Assembly (NCBI GenBank): GCA_963924555.1
Contig: OZ004586.1
Location: 6,530,501 to 6,594,500, forward strand
Direction of reading: 5' to 3'
DNA: 64,000 nucleotides
DNA from: Crambe crambe
Lineage: Eukaryota > Porifera > Demospongiae > Poecilosclerida > Crambeidae
In this document: piece by piece, positions 36,961 through 49,116 of the stretch
Layout: each line of letters opens with the position of its first letter
Position numbering within the stretch: position 1 is the first letter of the stretch
Program-made: the position numbers and the translations under genes
The notes under the pieces: generated by a model
Told to the model about the DNA's origin: nothing
The model's input: the letters and a program-made list of their open reading frames with translations, nothing else
Databases searched by the model: none

Positions 36961-39029
36961 ATGGAATTGAGTGCTGAAATCAGGGTGGACTCAGAGGCAA
37001 CAAGAAAGGAACTCATACGACAAGAAACTGTTAAAGGGAATCCATTGAGTATTGATGTTATTTATATGCAAAAATTTGAGCTTTTGCAAGATGATTTAGA
37101 AGAAAATGAGTTCAGGTTGAAAGTTGAGCAATATGCAAAGGATTTACTCAATAATAAGGATATTGGTATTTTATTCTACAAAGTACAAATATTCACCAAC
37201 AGAGGCATTAAAGTTGATGATTCCCTTCTTGTTGGAGATCATGAACTAAAAAGAAAATATATTTTGCATTTCCATGTATATGCTGAAGATTATCTGACCA
37301 AAAACAAGGTTGACAGGATTGCAACTATGTGCCAAAACTTTCTCGGAGGGAATGGTGATCAACAAACTGCAAAGCTGTTGGAAACCCAGCTTATGATACA
37401 CAAGAATACAATTCCTCGAGAGCCAGTTTATATGTAAATATTATTATACACTAGTACTAAGTGCACGGGTTAGCACTTCTACAGGATACACTCTGGCAAG
37501 TAATAACCGCCTCGTGTGTATATAGAAGTGCTAAGCTGAGGTTTATCTACATAAAATCTATATGTAGCTATAGCTACACAGTCTGTGAGACACATGATAA
37601 GTTTATGATCTTCTTTTTCATGCAGAGACACAGATCCCCCTAAGCAAGAGCCGGGCACAGAGGCAGATACATGCTGCAATAAAGTATTTCCTATACATAG
37701 TTTTTCTTCTCTGATTATTTATTAATTTTTTTTGCAGTTTATTAACTTCTGGCTCATTGTTCCTCGAGCACAATTGGACTTCTTCAACCTTGTTTACCAA
37801 ATGTACACCTTTGATATTACCCATCAAGGATTCATGTAAATCTACTCCAGTTTATGAATTATCTTTATGACTATAGATATTCTTATCTTTTAGCCCTAAA
37901 TTCATCCACTTCTTCACAATTCCAATTAACTTGATCCTGTTCTTCATGTTTTTTGCCCAATTCAAGCTACCTGGATCCAATATAGAAGGCACTTTAGTGC
38001 GTCATGGTCCTTTCTTCTTTCCTACCAACTGGAGCTATCTTCCACTTGGATTATTAGTCCTTGCTTATGTGATCATGGGATTTATTCGCAAGTGCAAAAC
38101 CTGGGGCTTTGCTACAGCAGTTGTGATTACAATGTTATGGGGAGTGGTAAGGAAAATTAATTCAACTGAATAGTTCTATAGGAGTGTCATATTGTTGATT
38201 TTTTTTTTTTCACATGCAGGGAAATCTTTTCTATGAGGAAGTTCGTCTCCCAAAGGATGCTAATGCCACTGGGATTTATAGAGAACACTGGCTTAATCCG
38301 GTCTATCTACCATATAACCCCCTCATATGGAGCTACATTGTTTCTTTGGTCCAGGCATTCTCACACGTTTGTTCCACAGATGCCACCGTATATCACTGGA
38401 GTCACCCACTGGGAGAATCTCCATAAGTTTCTTTGGCACTACAATGGTCCTAGACAATGTTGCTTTAAGATTTTGGCTATGTTGGTATTTCCAATTTTGT
38501 CTGTTAGTGTGGCATATTTTTCTTGGCCCCACTTAATCGGAACTGAAGTGTTCTACATAATGGCTGGCATTGGATATGATCATTCTTTCTTTAAGAAGTT
38601 TAAGTTGATAACAGAGAAGGCAGAGTTGAGTGGTAACCCTAGATGTGCTTTTTTTCCAGAGAGTGCTGATACTTTAATGAATGTGAGTGCTCTGTGCTTC
38701 ATCTCTTGTTGTTAATTAATCCACTTCTATCATTATAGCCTGAGAATCCATACAGAGAGCATTTACACAACCATGAAATAATCGATCATGGCAGTCATGA
38801 GGATGAAGGGAAAATAGCCAAACAAGTGGCCTCTTACCATATTTACAATTCTTATTTCCGTGGACGCCATTATGCAACTGACCCTAATTTTCGTGATGCT
38901 CATCTCTATCACTACAAGTAAGATTGCATGCAACCAGCTGCCTTAATAGTAGCTAGCTACTGACTTGAGATATGTAACCAATCATGCAGGGCTGTCAATG
39001 ACCATTATTTTACCCTGAAGAGAAAGTGA
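36961..39029 (+). CDS. Multi-pass membrane protein, unrecognised family (7 exons; one apparent frameshift)
   Basis: Exons by phase are 36961-37433, 37626-37683, 37738-37835, 37894-38146, 38220-38682, 38739-38917 and 38990-39029. The first about 160 residues look soluble and charged. Hydrophobic segments then include INLILFFMFFAQF, LPLGLLVLAYVIMGFI, ATAVVITMLWG, LIWSYIVSLVQAF and ILAMLVFPILSVSVAYFSW. The C-terminus is soluble and rich in His and Tyr and ends LKRK. Within exon 5 the frame changes by one base near 38355-38370, after SLVQAFSH. Either the gene is broken, the assembly has a one-base error, or an unusually short 31-nt intron is removed. Everything downstream stays open and splices in phase. 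A weak likeness to DUF962/Mpo1-type membrane proteins is possible, but I would not assign it. Confidence 0.7.
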
Positions 39030-41078
39030 ATTTGCTGTCAAAAATTGCTGATCTCAATTACATAGATGTGTACATGTTACGTAGCTTATTTAGCAGTGTT
39101 GTGTGTATTATATACGTAGATATGGTTATTATAGCCATTAGTTGAATGTGAACTTGTTCTTAGAGGTACTGAACTGTTAGCCAGTCATTAAATTGTTTGC
39201 TTCATTAAGTGGTAGCTATAGCTATATAACTTAATTGATCTTTTTTCTTGTTCATTAGCTTATAGCTGGAAATTTTGATGATGACTTTTTAGTGATACAC
39301 AGGTTCTCCTAACATTAGCTATAGGTCAGAGTTGGGTTCAATGACATTTCCAACATTCTCATCAGACCTAAAGCTATCAAATATCATTGCCCTTTACAGT
39401 TTTCCTCATAGCTAATATAATTATCAGAGTTCCACGGTTTTCCTCTTGAACTTCAATGACATTTCAAAATTCCATTGCCCTTTGCTTACTGTTATGGTAA
39501 TGGGAAAATTTCCACTAAGACTTCCATAATTAAACATTGCATTGAAATCAGTTGATAACAACTGAGAACTTGTTATGACCAACTATCATCCCCCCCAACA
39601 CACTCCCTATCCTTCAAACACACACACACACACACACACACGAGGTTGCACAGAGGACTTGAAGTTTAGAGGAAAGTAAAGTAAGGTTATATTGCAGCAA
39701 TATCTGTGTCCGATTGGGAGATCATTGCTTTTTGTTGATGTGGTGAAAGGAGAAGCCATAAAGTTAACATGCCTGGATCCTTGTGCCTGCTAATCAGATA
39801 GCTGGTCTGGATGCAAAGATGTGTTGTATGAGAATGATGAAGACTTGCATGCAAACTGCTCCGACACCATAATTTCATATGCTATTCTATTTGATACTCA
39901 AACCTATGGTACATATATATACATAGCTATAGCTACTTGCATAGCTACAGCTACTTGCATAGCTACAGCTACTTGCATAGCTACAGCTACTTGCATAGCT
40001 ACAGCTACTTGCATAGCTACTTGCAAACATAACCACACTTGTTTTCTGGATGCTAGCAAAAGTGATAGTGTGACAACTATAACTTGTGAAAGGTAACAAT
40101 TTCTTTGACAAGTTCAAGTATGAATGCACAAGTAATAACTGCAGTACCACCATGTACTAATATAATTATGTCAATTATCAACTGTCAAAAAGTGGGGGGG
40201 GGGGGGGGGGGGGGGGGGGGGGGCTCTAAAATAAAAGTGGGGGCTACAGCCCCCCTGCCCCCCAGTATCTCTGCCACTGTTAACCCCTTGCTGCATATGC
40301 ATAGCGGGGCAATTATTTGCAAGATGTCTCTGCTAGCTATAACCAGTAAGATGGCTTTGCTTTTAAGTATAGATAAAAAATTCTCACTAACTTCTGTCAT
40401 GTCATGATTAAATGGTTGGATATCTTTATTGAATGGCCAAAAAAATAATCTGTATATGAACATTCCACCCATAATCACCATTGGAGCTAGCTACTCAACA
40501 CCCTCCCTATGGCTAGATTGCTTCAGGAGTCCTAGCTAGCTACCTCAAAATGCTATAGCCATACCCCCTGTAGTTAACTGCCTAGCTGGCTAGCACAGGT
40601 GCATAACAACATAAAGCAGCAGCACCAATTTGATAAAAGGTTATAGGTACACATTGATCGTGTTAATGACTATAGTAGCTATGCTATAGCTAGTGTGTGT
40701 ACATTAGACACATCCAGTGTGTGTATTGGGATACTTTATAGTGTAGTCAGTGCGCAATAATGCTGCACTTTGACTCCATAGCAATACATGTAATTAATTT
40801 AAAAAATAAAATTCTCACACTCTCCTTGTAGTCCCACCACAAATTGACCTGTGAGATAACCTTTAGCTAATTGGTATTTGAACTCAATGTTATCATAATC
40901 AACAACTATTAAAATCACATTCACGTGTTCATACTGTGACTGAGAACTGAAACCACAAGGTGAACTTTGTGGAGCAAGGTATGCCATGCAAGCATGAAAT
41001 TCGATCTTATAACTAGATTGAGTCAGGACATGCACATCCTTCATCAGAGGCAATTAAAGCTCATCACCTAGCAGAAGG

Positions 41079-41134
<56 letters not shown>

Positions 41135-41451
41135 GAGAGAGATATTTCACACTCTATTGCATGTGTGCGTGCATATTAGTAATTGTGTGGGCGTAGAAGG
41201 TCATGCATGAAGTTCAAACCACATATGCTTTTATATTAATGGGTGATAAACTATTAGAACTGTGTACATAAGGTGTCTCTCCTTAAACTAATCTGCAGTT
41301 GCTCATAATGGTGATTCTATTATTCTGCTGTCTTAATTATTGATGTAACACATTAGCTGAACCCATGGCCAATTTTTGATGGGTATATTAAAAAATAGAC
41401 CTGTCCATCAATAATCAATGCTGTAAGGATCATTAATTTTACAGCGTAATT
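39030..41451. other. Intergenic, simple repeats and a solo hAT-like end
   Basis: This holds a CA microsatellite at about 39619-39641, an 18-bp tandem repeat (ATAGCTACAGCTACTTGC, five copies) at about 39930-40025, and a G run at about 40195-40223. The G run is followed by a 3' end reading CAGCCCCCCTGCCCCCCAGTATCTCTGCCACTG, as in hAT terminal repeats, but with no left partner. A GA microsatellite lies at about 41077-41143. No gene is recognised. Confidence 0.6.
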
Positions 41452-41610
41452 AATATTTTAGCATGTGTAATCTATCTGGCGGGATCGAATTCCTTGGAGG
41501 CAGAGCCAGCAAGAAAAATATGCACAAAGAGGGCATTCTTTATGTTATCACCATTATGGCTTCAAGAAAATGTAAGTATGAAATAAGCGCAAATAATCAA
41601 ATTTTGCTGC
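41452..41610 (+). repeat. Dispersed repeat with coding-like conservation, copy 1
   Basis: The segment starting TATTTTAGCATGTGTAATCT reads through LSGGIEFLGGRASKKN and then IMASRKCKYEI. A diverged copy in reverse at 62440-62660 preserves the same peptide pattern ([26 protein letters not shown]). It may be an old exon or a fragment of a mobile element protein; the family is not recognised. Confidence 0.6.
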
Positions 41611-41749
41611 TTCCTACAGGTCTAATTCTTTCACAGCTGTACCCTGCTATAGCTAATTACCACCGAAAATTACTTTATAAGTCTTTGCATTCTGAGCGAC
41701 AGCTCGGTACTCTCTTTCATGCCGATATTTTTGCTTTCCATGACCTATG

Positions 41750-42450
41750 TAGCTAAGTGATGATCCTTTTTCAGTGATGCCACTACAAAAACTGCACTCA
41801 ATAAATCATCAGTATAGGACGACCCAAAACCATCCTCCAATTCATGACACTCTTTGACCAAACATAGCAATTCTACATCATCCATCAGCACTCTGATCAT
41901 CTCTGCACCTATCCCAACATCATTTACCAAAGTCCTCCTCAAGAAGGCTAACTTCCTCAGCAGCAATCTTAATCAACTCCAAATCCAGAGCCACGTGTGC
42001 CGCTGTGCTTTGGGCCACCTAAGGCATCACTTTGCTAATTCACCCAAGAAACTGTTGAGCTGGCTAATCAAGTTCTCCTTCACAACCCAATTCTCACACC
42101 CATACAGGAGAACATGCAGGCATGACACATGTTTCAATCACAGACTTACTTGATGCCGCTGATTATCACCTCACCAGCTGCAGAAAGTTTGCCACACAAA
42201 ACTGCTTCACCAAAATTAATAGAGACTGTTAATAGAGAGACCAAAGCCTGAAGCCTCTACCTCTTGCAGCAATGGGTTCATCATTAGGAGGAAGATGTTG
42301 GAGACAGAACCGACCCTTGCTTTACACCCCAAACTCCTCTGAAAGGCTCCCATCTAATCTCACTCGGCCAACCGTACCCTCATACCAGCTCCATAACAGT
42401 CTCCGTGTCTTGTTAAATAGTACAGGAATTTAACTAAATCAAATGCCTCT
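41750..42450 (-). pseudogene. Decayed LINE (non-LTR retrotransposon) reverse-transcriptase fragment
   Basis: Read on the minus strand in shifting frames, it gives fragments typical of LINE reverse transcriptases: AFDLVKFLYYLTRHG, then GVKQGSVLS-like and LLMMNPLLQEVEASGFGLSI, and farther on a YGCENWVV-like piece. Several stops and frame changes interrupt it, so it is a relic. No ends or endonuclease are seen. Confidence 0.65.
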
Positions 42451-42796
42451 GCAAGTCATTTTAGCTGTGTTTACATGCGCACCCAACCCAGGTTGAGATT
42501 CAATCCAGATTCCGACCCACCTAATTGATGTGGGTTGGGCTACCCGGATTGGAATCCAGGTTGGCACCATTCACATGCGAACAAATCCGGGGGTTAGAAC
42601 CCTGTGTAAATGAGGGCTATAGACACATGCGAACCCTGCTGCCCCTGACTAACCCTTTACCTAGCTAGAAACCCTTTACCTAGGAATGACACTTCATGTA
42701 GCCATGTGCTAGATTTCATATTATCGATTTGTGCTTCATTGGTGACCCCGATGATGACTGACGGTGGAGATACTCCAGTAGCACCACTACAGTTAG

Positions 42797-45676
42797 CAGG
42801 GCCGTAGCTACCATAGGGGCAAGGGGGGCAACTGCCCCCCCCCCCCCCCCCCCCCCCCAAGAGGCTTGACTACGCTTGAACTTGAAGAAATGCGTCCTTA
42901 GGCTCTGCAGGATGACACGAGTTCTAATAAATGCACACTCTAGCTATCATCACATGACAGAAATTGTGCACGTGGCCCATAAACAGTGATGATAATATCT
43001 ATGATGGAGCCTGTAGATATGGATCTGGATTCTAGCGATAATAATGACATAGATAATGACTGTGGTAGTACCGAGCCTAAAAAGAAGCTGTGTCAATCAT
43101 CACTTGCAAGTTATTTTTCAGAAAGGTGAGACATTTAGCATCGTGTAACTGTTAGCTAGCTAAAATATATAATATTTATATAAATATAACTCAGATAGTG
43201 GGTATATATGTAGGGCAAGCTATACACCTGAATTCTGTGAAAGTGATTACAGCATGGATCCTAGCATGAGCTCTTCCACGAACAGTACTCTTAGTGAAAC
43301 ATCTTCCAGTTATACTGACACCCATGATCCAGCAGGCTATATGGGGAAAAGCTTATCCGAAGATGACAAGTTGCAGCTGCTAACTTCCACTTGGAAAACT
43401 CCTACGTACAAGTTTCCTGTAACATCTGGACGAAGATTTAATCCTACTTGGCTGATTAACAGACCCTGGCTACGTTATAGTGTGAAAAATGACAGTATAT
43501 TTTGTATTTCTTGTCTTTGCTTTGGCCCATCTGAATCACCATTTGTGTCTCCAGGGTTTAAGAATTGGAAAAAAGCTCTTGGTAAGAAAGGTTACATTGA
43601 GCTACATAAACGCAGTAAAACTCACAAAGCTGCTGAAGAAAAAGCTGCCTTATTTCTGTTGACACGCCAGCCTGGTATGGATATCCAAGCAAGGATAACT
43701 AAGCAAGTCTCTGATCAGCAAATTCGTACGTACAGGGGCATTTTATCAATAATTGACATAATCATATCATTGGGGCAGAGGGGTATTCCTTTGAGAGGAA
43801 ACTGGAATAGGGTGGAAAAATCTGAAGATGGAAACTTTGCATTCTTTGTGAATTGGAAGTCAGAGTTTCACAGAGATCTTAAAGAACACCTGAAACATGC
43901 AACAGATAATGGAAAGTATACTTCGCCAATGATACAGAATGAAGTCATCCACCTCTGTGAAGGATTTATTCGTGAGAAAATTTTATCGTGTATTCCTAAG
44001 TACTGGAGTCTCATGGCTGATGAAACACAGGATTGCTCTACAGCTGAGCAGCTGAGTATTTGTGTGAGGTATGTTAATGATATAGGTGAAATATGTGAAG
44101 ATTTTATTGGCTTTATTAAGCTTGAGAAGATGGATGCCCAGAGCATATCAGATAAGTTACTATCTGGTGTTGAAGGATGGGGGCTAGATATGTCTTACAT
44201 AGTTGCACAAGGATATGATGGAGCATCAGTCATGAGTTCGAATAAAAATGGTGTGCAGGCAAAAGTCAAGGATAAATATCCCAATGCTACATATGTGCAC
44301 TGTCGCTCTCACGTTTTAAACCTTGCTATTTCAAGTGGATGCAATAATGTCCCACCTATTCGAAACCTTTTTGATAGTGTCGAGAAGTTAACATGGTTTT
44401 TGAGTGGGAGTGCCAAAAGGAAGGAAATTTTTTTACAAATAGCTTCCAGTGAAGGCAATGGTCAGGAGCTATTTGACGTGCTTACCACGGATTCTACAGG
44501 TGATTTATCAGAATCTGCTAAAACTATAAAGGAAGGTGGAAAGAAGAAGACAGTACCTAAACTTTGTGTTACTCGCTGGACAGCCAGAGTAAGTACCCTG
44601 TCAGCTATATTAGCAAAGTACTTTGACATTTTGAGGGCGCTGGAGAAAATTAGAGACTGTAGTACTGGGGATGCAAGAAGTAATGCTTCCTCTTACATAC
44701 GGCTGTTAGAAGATTCTCAATTTATCGTTGCTTTGACTGTTGCACATTATGTATTAAGCTTTCTTGGTAATGTGACCACAGCGCTTCAGACCACGGACTG
44801 TAACTTGGCAGATGCTTATGATGATGTAGCATTAGCAAAAGAGTGTATCCGTGACTCTAGGAATGAAGATTGCTGGAAAAAAATCTGGACCCGAGTAGAT
44901 CAGATAGCATCAACTGTAGGAATCGCTGTTATCAAACCTAGGACAGCTAGGTCACAACAACATCGAGCTAATGCTGGTACTACTGATCAAAGTAACTCTG
45001 ATTATTATCGAATTAATGTTTTTTACCCTTTTATAGACCATGTAATTAAAGAATTAGAGACTCGTTTCTCAAATGACCACGAAGGACTTATTTCGGTTCA
45101 GTACTTGGTACCAATATATTTATCACAACTTACTCGGGACAGGATTGATTTGATAGAGGGTTACTACAATAAGTTTTTAATGCTTGAAGAAAAAGAAAAC
45201 TTTGGTATGGAAATATTGAAGTGGAAGAAATGTTATGAAGCAAAGGCAATCAGGGATAAGCCTAAAAGTGCCATTGAAGCATTTTCTCAATGTAGTCCTC
45301 AAACTTTTCCCATACTACACAAAATTTTTATGATTTTTCTCACAACACCAGTGGGCAGTGTATCTTGTGAGCGGTCCTTTTCTGCTCTCCGTCGACTAAA
45401 GTTGTGGACACGCTCTTCTATGACGGAAGATAGATTGAGTGGTCTTGCCATGATGTTGATACACAGGGGAACTGAATATATACCCACCCCTCAAGAAGTC
45501 TATTCAAGAAAATCTAATTGGAGACAATTTAGCTAACAATATAAATATACCAATTTTTTTTTTATGGGGGAACATTTTAAATGGGCGTAGTCAGGAAAAA
45601 TTTTCTGCGCGCAAGCGCACAGATACTTTCTCCCTTACGTTGCCCCCCCACACCAAAAAACTTAGCTACGGCCCTG
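42797..45676 (+). mobile_element. Autonomous hAT-superfamily DNA transposon (2880 bp)
   Basis: The terminal inverted repeats are CAGGGCCGTAGCTA at 42797 and TAGCTACGGCCCTG ending at 45676. The flanks share a 5-bp direct repeat GTTAG (42792-42796 and 45677-45681), shorter than the usual 8-bp hAT duplication. The left end carries a G-rich stretch then a C run (about 42835-42858); the right end has GCGCGCAAGCGC and TTGCCCCCCCA. The element holds one spliced transposase gene with no stop, so it may be young. Confidence 0.85.
43001..45536 (+). CDS. hAT-type transposase, ZMYM1/TTF-zinc-finger-like (2 exons, 815 aa)
   Basis: Exons are 43001-43125 and 43214-45536 (phase 2 intron, total divisible by three). 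The first exon encodes an acidic N-terminus with a basic KKK patch. A TTF-type zinc-finger region follows (FNPTWLINRPWLRYS, then FCISCLCFG and LHKRSKTHKAA). The RNase H-like core shows LMADETQDCS, AQGYDGASVMS, the CxxH of HCRSHVLNLA and TRWTARVSTL. The C-terminal hAT dimerisation region has PVGSVSCERSFSALRRLK and DRLSGLAMMLIH. These are the expected Asp, Asp and Glu positions, so the enzyme looks catalytically complete. Its role is excision and integration of the element that carries it. It could alternatively be a domesticated host gene, but intact terminal repeats argue for a transposon. Confidence 0.9.
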
Positions 45677-45847
45677 GTTAGCGCCATATCCCTCAAGCTA
45701 TCACCATTCTGGCCCGCAGATCCCGACTTGTGGTTTGCCCAAGTGGAGGCCCAATTCTCAACACGCGCCATTACTGTGGAGAGGACGAAATTCGATTACA
45801 TTGTCTCAGCACTTTCTCCCGACACAGCCATGGAAGTTCGGGACCTG

Positions 45848-46286
45848 CAGAGCCTCCAACTCTACTGATTCATCAGTATTTTTACCGAAATTTGACAAAA
45901 ATACTGAAGAATTATTTTCAAAAATACTGAAATTTAGATAAACTTACTATACACATTCTATATTAGCTACATTACTTATAAAATGGCTGAAAATATTGAA
46001 ATTCATGGTAAAATACTGAAAATAGGAGCATTTTACAGTGGTGGATCTAGGAGTGGGCATTTCAGGCACATGCCCCCCCCCCCCTTTTTGGTGTGGCCAC
46101 TTATAAGAATTACAGTGATGCATGACAGTTTGCAAGTTAGCTGGTTAGCCAAAGCTGGGTAAAAAAATTTTTCGCGCGCAAGCGCGCAGATATTTTTTCC
46201 ATAAGCCTGTGTGCCCCCCCTTTTTGAAAATCCTGGATCCACCACTGTTTTATACTGAAATCAAACTTCATAGGTTGGAGGCACTG
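45848..46286. mobile_element. MITE, hAT-like, 439 bp, 6-bp target duplication
   Basis: The ends CAGAGCCTCCAAC and GTTGGAGGCACTG form imperfect terminal inverted repeats. GACCTG flanks both sides (45842-45847, 46287-46292). It interrupts the Gypsy gag frame and itself contains a second MITE. Confidence 0.8.
46036..46247. mobile_element. MITE nested within the previous one, 212 bp, 5-bp target duplication
   Basis: The ends CAGTGGTGGATCTAGGA and TCCTGGATCCACCACTG are inverted repeats, flanked by TTTTA on both sides. The interior has C and G runs and a GCGCGCAAGCGCGCAGATA segment resembling the right end of the autonomous hAT element at 42797-45676. That suggests a related transposase mobilised it. 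Confidence 0.85.
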
Positions 46287-46517
46287 GACCTGGTTCTGAC
46301 TCCACCCACCGAGAATCCTTACATATGTGTGGTAGTCTGTATCAGTTACGTAACTGTACCCTTTTTTAATCTGCTAAGATGTGGCCACACACTAAGAAAA
46401 TAGGCAAAAGGATGAGGCACATTCTTTATAAAAATTATAGGTGTGTTAATTAAGGCTAGAGGACCCAATTGCTTGTGGTATACAGTGATGCTTTAATACT
46501 TTAAATTTAATTACTAG

Positions 46518-46816
46518 CAGGGGTGGATCTAGAAAAATATATAGTTGGGAGGGGAGTATACGAGGGGGGCAGGGGGCCAGTGCACCCTCTCCTTATACCG
46601 ATCCCCCACAGAATCCACTGATGAACTACAGGCCTGTGACTACTCAGTATTAGAATAGGTGTATATTAGGCACACAGCACTTGAAGCACACCATCTAGGG
46701 GGGTCTGAGGGCATCCCCCAGGAAATTTTAGGGCCTCTTAGATTGAATCTGCTACTGTGGGAGGTTAGTATAAGGAGGGGGCACCAGCCCCCTTGCCCAT
46801 CTTTGTATCTACCCCT
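46518..46816. mobile_element. MITE, hAT-like, about 299 bp
   Basis: The ends CAGGGGTGGATCTAGAAA and CTTTGTATCTACCCCTG are imperfect inverted repeats of the same general type as the element at 46036. I do not see a target duplication. Confidence 0.65.
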
Positions 46817-46983
46817 GCAGTCCATACATAATTATGAAGAAAAAAAAGTTGTCATGACAATAAAATATGTAGACAAGCTAGCACAAAAATCTTTAATACT
46901 GAGTTGGTATTTCATTATAGAGTTAGCATGTGAACATGTGTACTAGATAGATCTATTGATTACTCAGTGAATAAGACATTAAC

Positions 46984-48160
46984 TATAGCACTGATATGGC
47001 TTATCAATTATAATTTGTGGATATTCAGTATTTGATTCAATGACCATGGAATCATTCGAGAAACTTGAAGTAAGAGAAGTAGCATATGTGTTTCCCGAAA
47101 GCCCATTAATGATAGGAGGTAAAGAAATGTTGAACTCTGTGGCACATTTTGCATCCTCCAAGGCTCTCTTGGACATTTGAATGCTGTATGATGGCCGGTA
47201 AATTGCCACAAAAAGCCGACTATTATCGAGTGAAGTATTCCTAACATAGTTTCAGTAGAATCAGACTCTTTCCAGTGGTTTTCTCAACCAATTTTTGATA
47301 AATAGCCAGATTTATACCAACCAGGATCAGGGCGAACAGATACAGTGGTGATTGCTTGGTTTCTTCTATTCTTATTTCAGAGTCACTTGAAAGCCTATTC
47401 CGAATCCTTTCTGGTACTAGCAATTTTAGAAATCCCAAGTTAGGCCTCTGTTCAGATTGCTGATTAGCTTCATTTTGAAGTAAAATTTCTGTTGGTGCAC
47501 CAACTCTTCCTGTGCGGACCTGGTGAGCCCATTCTTGACCATTTTTATCCACATGAAAGTTAGGCACTTTTCCTTCACTCTTCATCATTTTTATATAGCC
47601 TGGGCCAGGTTTTTTTTCCCTGTTTTACAATTGATAGCATCAAGAGCTTCCTTGTGTGGACTATCCTAGTTTTCAATGAACTTATTTTTATCATCAAGTA
47701 ACACCTGGAGTGCTTTATAGTCTGCATCAAGTATGCCTTTCAGCCACTGCTCTCCATCCAAGTTTTTCTTTGAACCCAACCTGATTTTCAGCATCTTTTT
47801 TCTCCTCTTCCATACAACATGTACTGTTGGCAAGTTTTGCTTTAGCAGCTGTAATCTGGCAGTCGATATCACTCAATTCTTGATGATAATGATCAGATTT
47901 AGTTGGGGTAACACTGTTGATCACAGTGGAATAAACCTGAAAGACTTCTTTATCCGAAGGCGCATAATATTGCTTATCTTCTTCCACAGGTTGAGGCATG
48001 TAACCAACAAAGTCATACTCACTCTTATGTAGCCTTCTTTTGCAACAGGCCAGTCCCAATCAATAGGAGTGCTGCAAAGCAGAAATTTTTCAGATCCAGA
48101 TAAATGGATGCTTTCCAGGAGCTTATCATTCAGCTGTTTTTGGAGACTCATTGTGCTAAC
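46984..48160 (-). pseudogene. Intronless decayed reading frame of unknown family
   Basis: On the minus strand a coding-like sequence runs through at least four frames: SLQKQLNDKLLESIHLSGSE, then DFVGYMPQPVEEDKQYYAPS, then DGEQWLKGILDADYKALQVL, then GVNFHVD-like VPNFHVDKNGQEWAHQVRTG, ending in a hydrophobic ALILVGINLAI region. Frameshifts and stops separate the pieces, and there are no clear splice sites. This fits a retrocopy or a degenerate mobile-element protein. I do not recognise the family. A further open piece at 48781-48966 (KALKELYNLHDLEETSITLE) may be its upstream part. Confidence 0.5.
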
Positions 48161-49116
48161 TATACACAGGCACCACAGATTACTTTTGCTTGCATGGATA
48201 TACAGCTCTACAATGAAACCTTTTATAGCAGCCTAAAACTGGAAGTCCCATATATTATCTATGCAGTAACTATAGCCATGGCAAAGGAATTTTTCATAGC
48301 ATTAGTGAACATAATATTATAAGTAGCTGGATTAAGAATGGATTTAATGTTGATACCAGTGGTAGTAAGGGCAATTTTAACATTTCAGATCCTGTTTACA
48401 AAGCTGTAGTTATGATTGTAGTGTAGTTGTAGCAATTGCAATAATAATATTTAACTACCAGGGTGACAGGGAGTTGGTGAACTATAATATCATGATACAC
48501 ATAGTGTATCCATTGCACATCCCCTCCTTAAGTTCAGCCTTGAACATCCAGCATAACTACTGGATTTTATATGTACTAATGACAAGATTCTTGATTGGGT
48601 GCAGCTATAAGGTTCCATTTCTATTCTGAATCTTCACATTGATTTTATTAAAATAACTAATAAAGTAGCTAGCTACGTTTGTTCATTAGACTTAGCTATG
48701 AGTCTTCAAAATGGTGACAGGTCCAGTACACTCCTGGGTGTTTGCAGAATCTTTCTTCTTACGTAGGTTCTTCTTTGAATTCACAAACAGGGTATATGAT
48801 CGTTATCATCGAGCCCAGATCTCCTCATTCGTCTCTTCATAACATTGGCTAGAATGGAATCAGTAGCTAGTTCCAGAGTTATGGAAGTTTCTTCTAAATC
48901 ATGTAAATTATACAACTCTTTTAAAGCCTTGAAGTTTGCTAACATGAATTGGTATGGTTTATACATTAACTTTATTCATATAACAATCTAGCTCTGATAC
49001 AAATTGTTCAGCTGTAATGAACGATGAAATAAAAGCCAGATTACTAATTATGGTATGACAGATACTATCTACGTATGACTAGCTAGCTATATTATGATTG
49101 GCTACAGCTATAGTAT
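48161..49116. other. Intergenic
   Basis: Apart from the small minus-strand frame at 48781-48966 noted with the decayed gene, I see no gene here. It lies downstream of the EGFR-like gene's stop codon. Confidence 0.4.

Larger units (their letters stand above)
42751..46335 (+). pseudogene. Ty3/Gypsy-type gag fragment split by two DNA-transposon insertions
   Basis: Three short pieces belong together: 42751-42796 (start codon region), 45677-45847 (LKLSPFWPADPDLWFAQVEA and FDYIVSALSP, typical of Gypsy-like gag N-termini) and 46287-46335 (LTPPTENPY). The first gap is the hAT element at 42797-45676, flanked by GTTAG. The second is a MITE at 45848-46286, flanked by GACCTG. The second junction resumes exactly in frame, but the first is off by a base. 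No protease, reverse transcriptase or LTR is seen in the window, so this is a relic. Confidence 0.75.

Noticed and set aside
40105-40481. Frames containing poly-Gly or poly-Pro
   Set aside because: They arise from the G homopolymer at about 40195-40223 and have no other coding support.
47733-48032. 99-codon plus-strand frame
   Set aside because: It is antisense to the better-supported decayed coding sequence on the minus strand.
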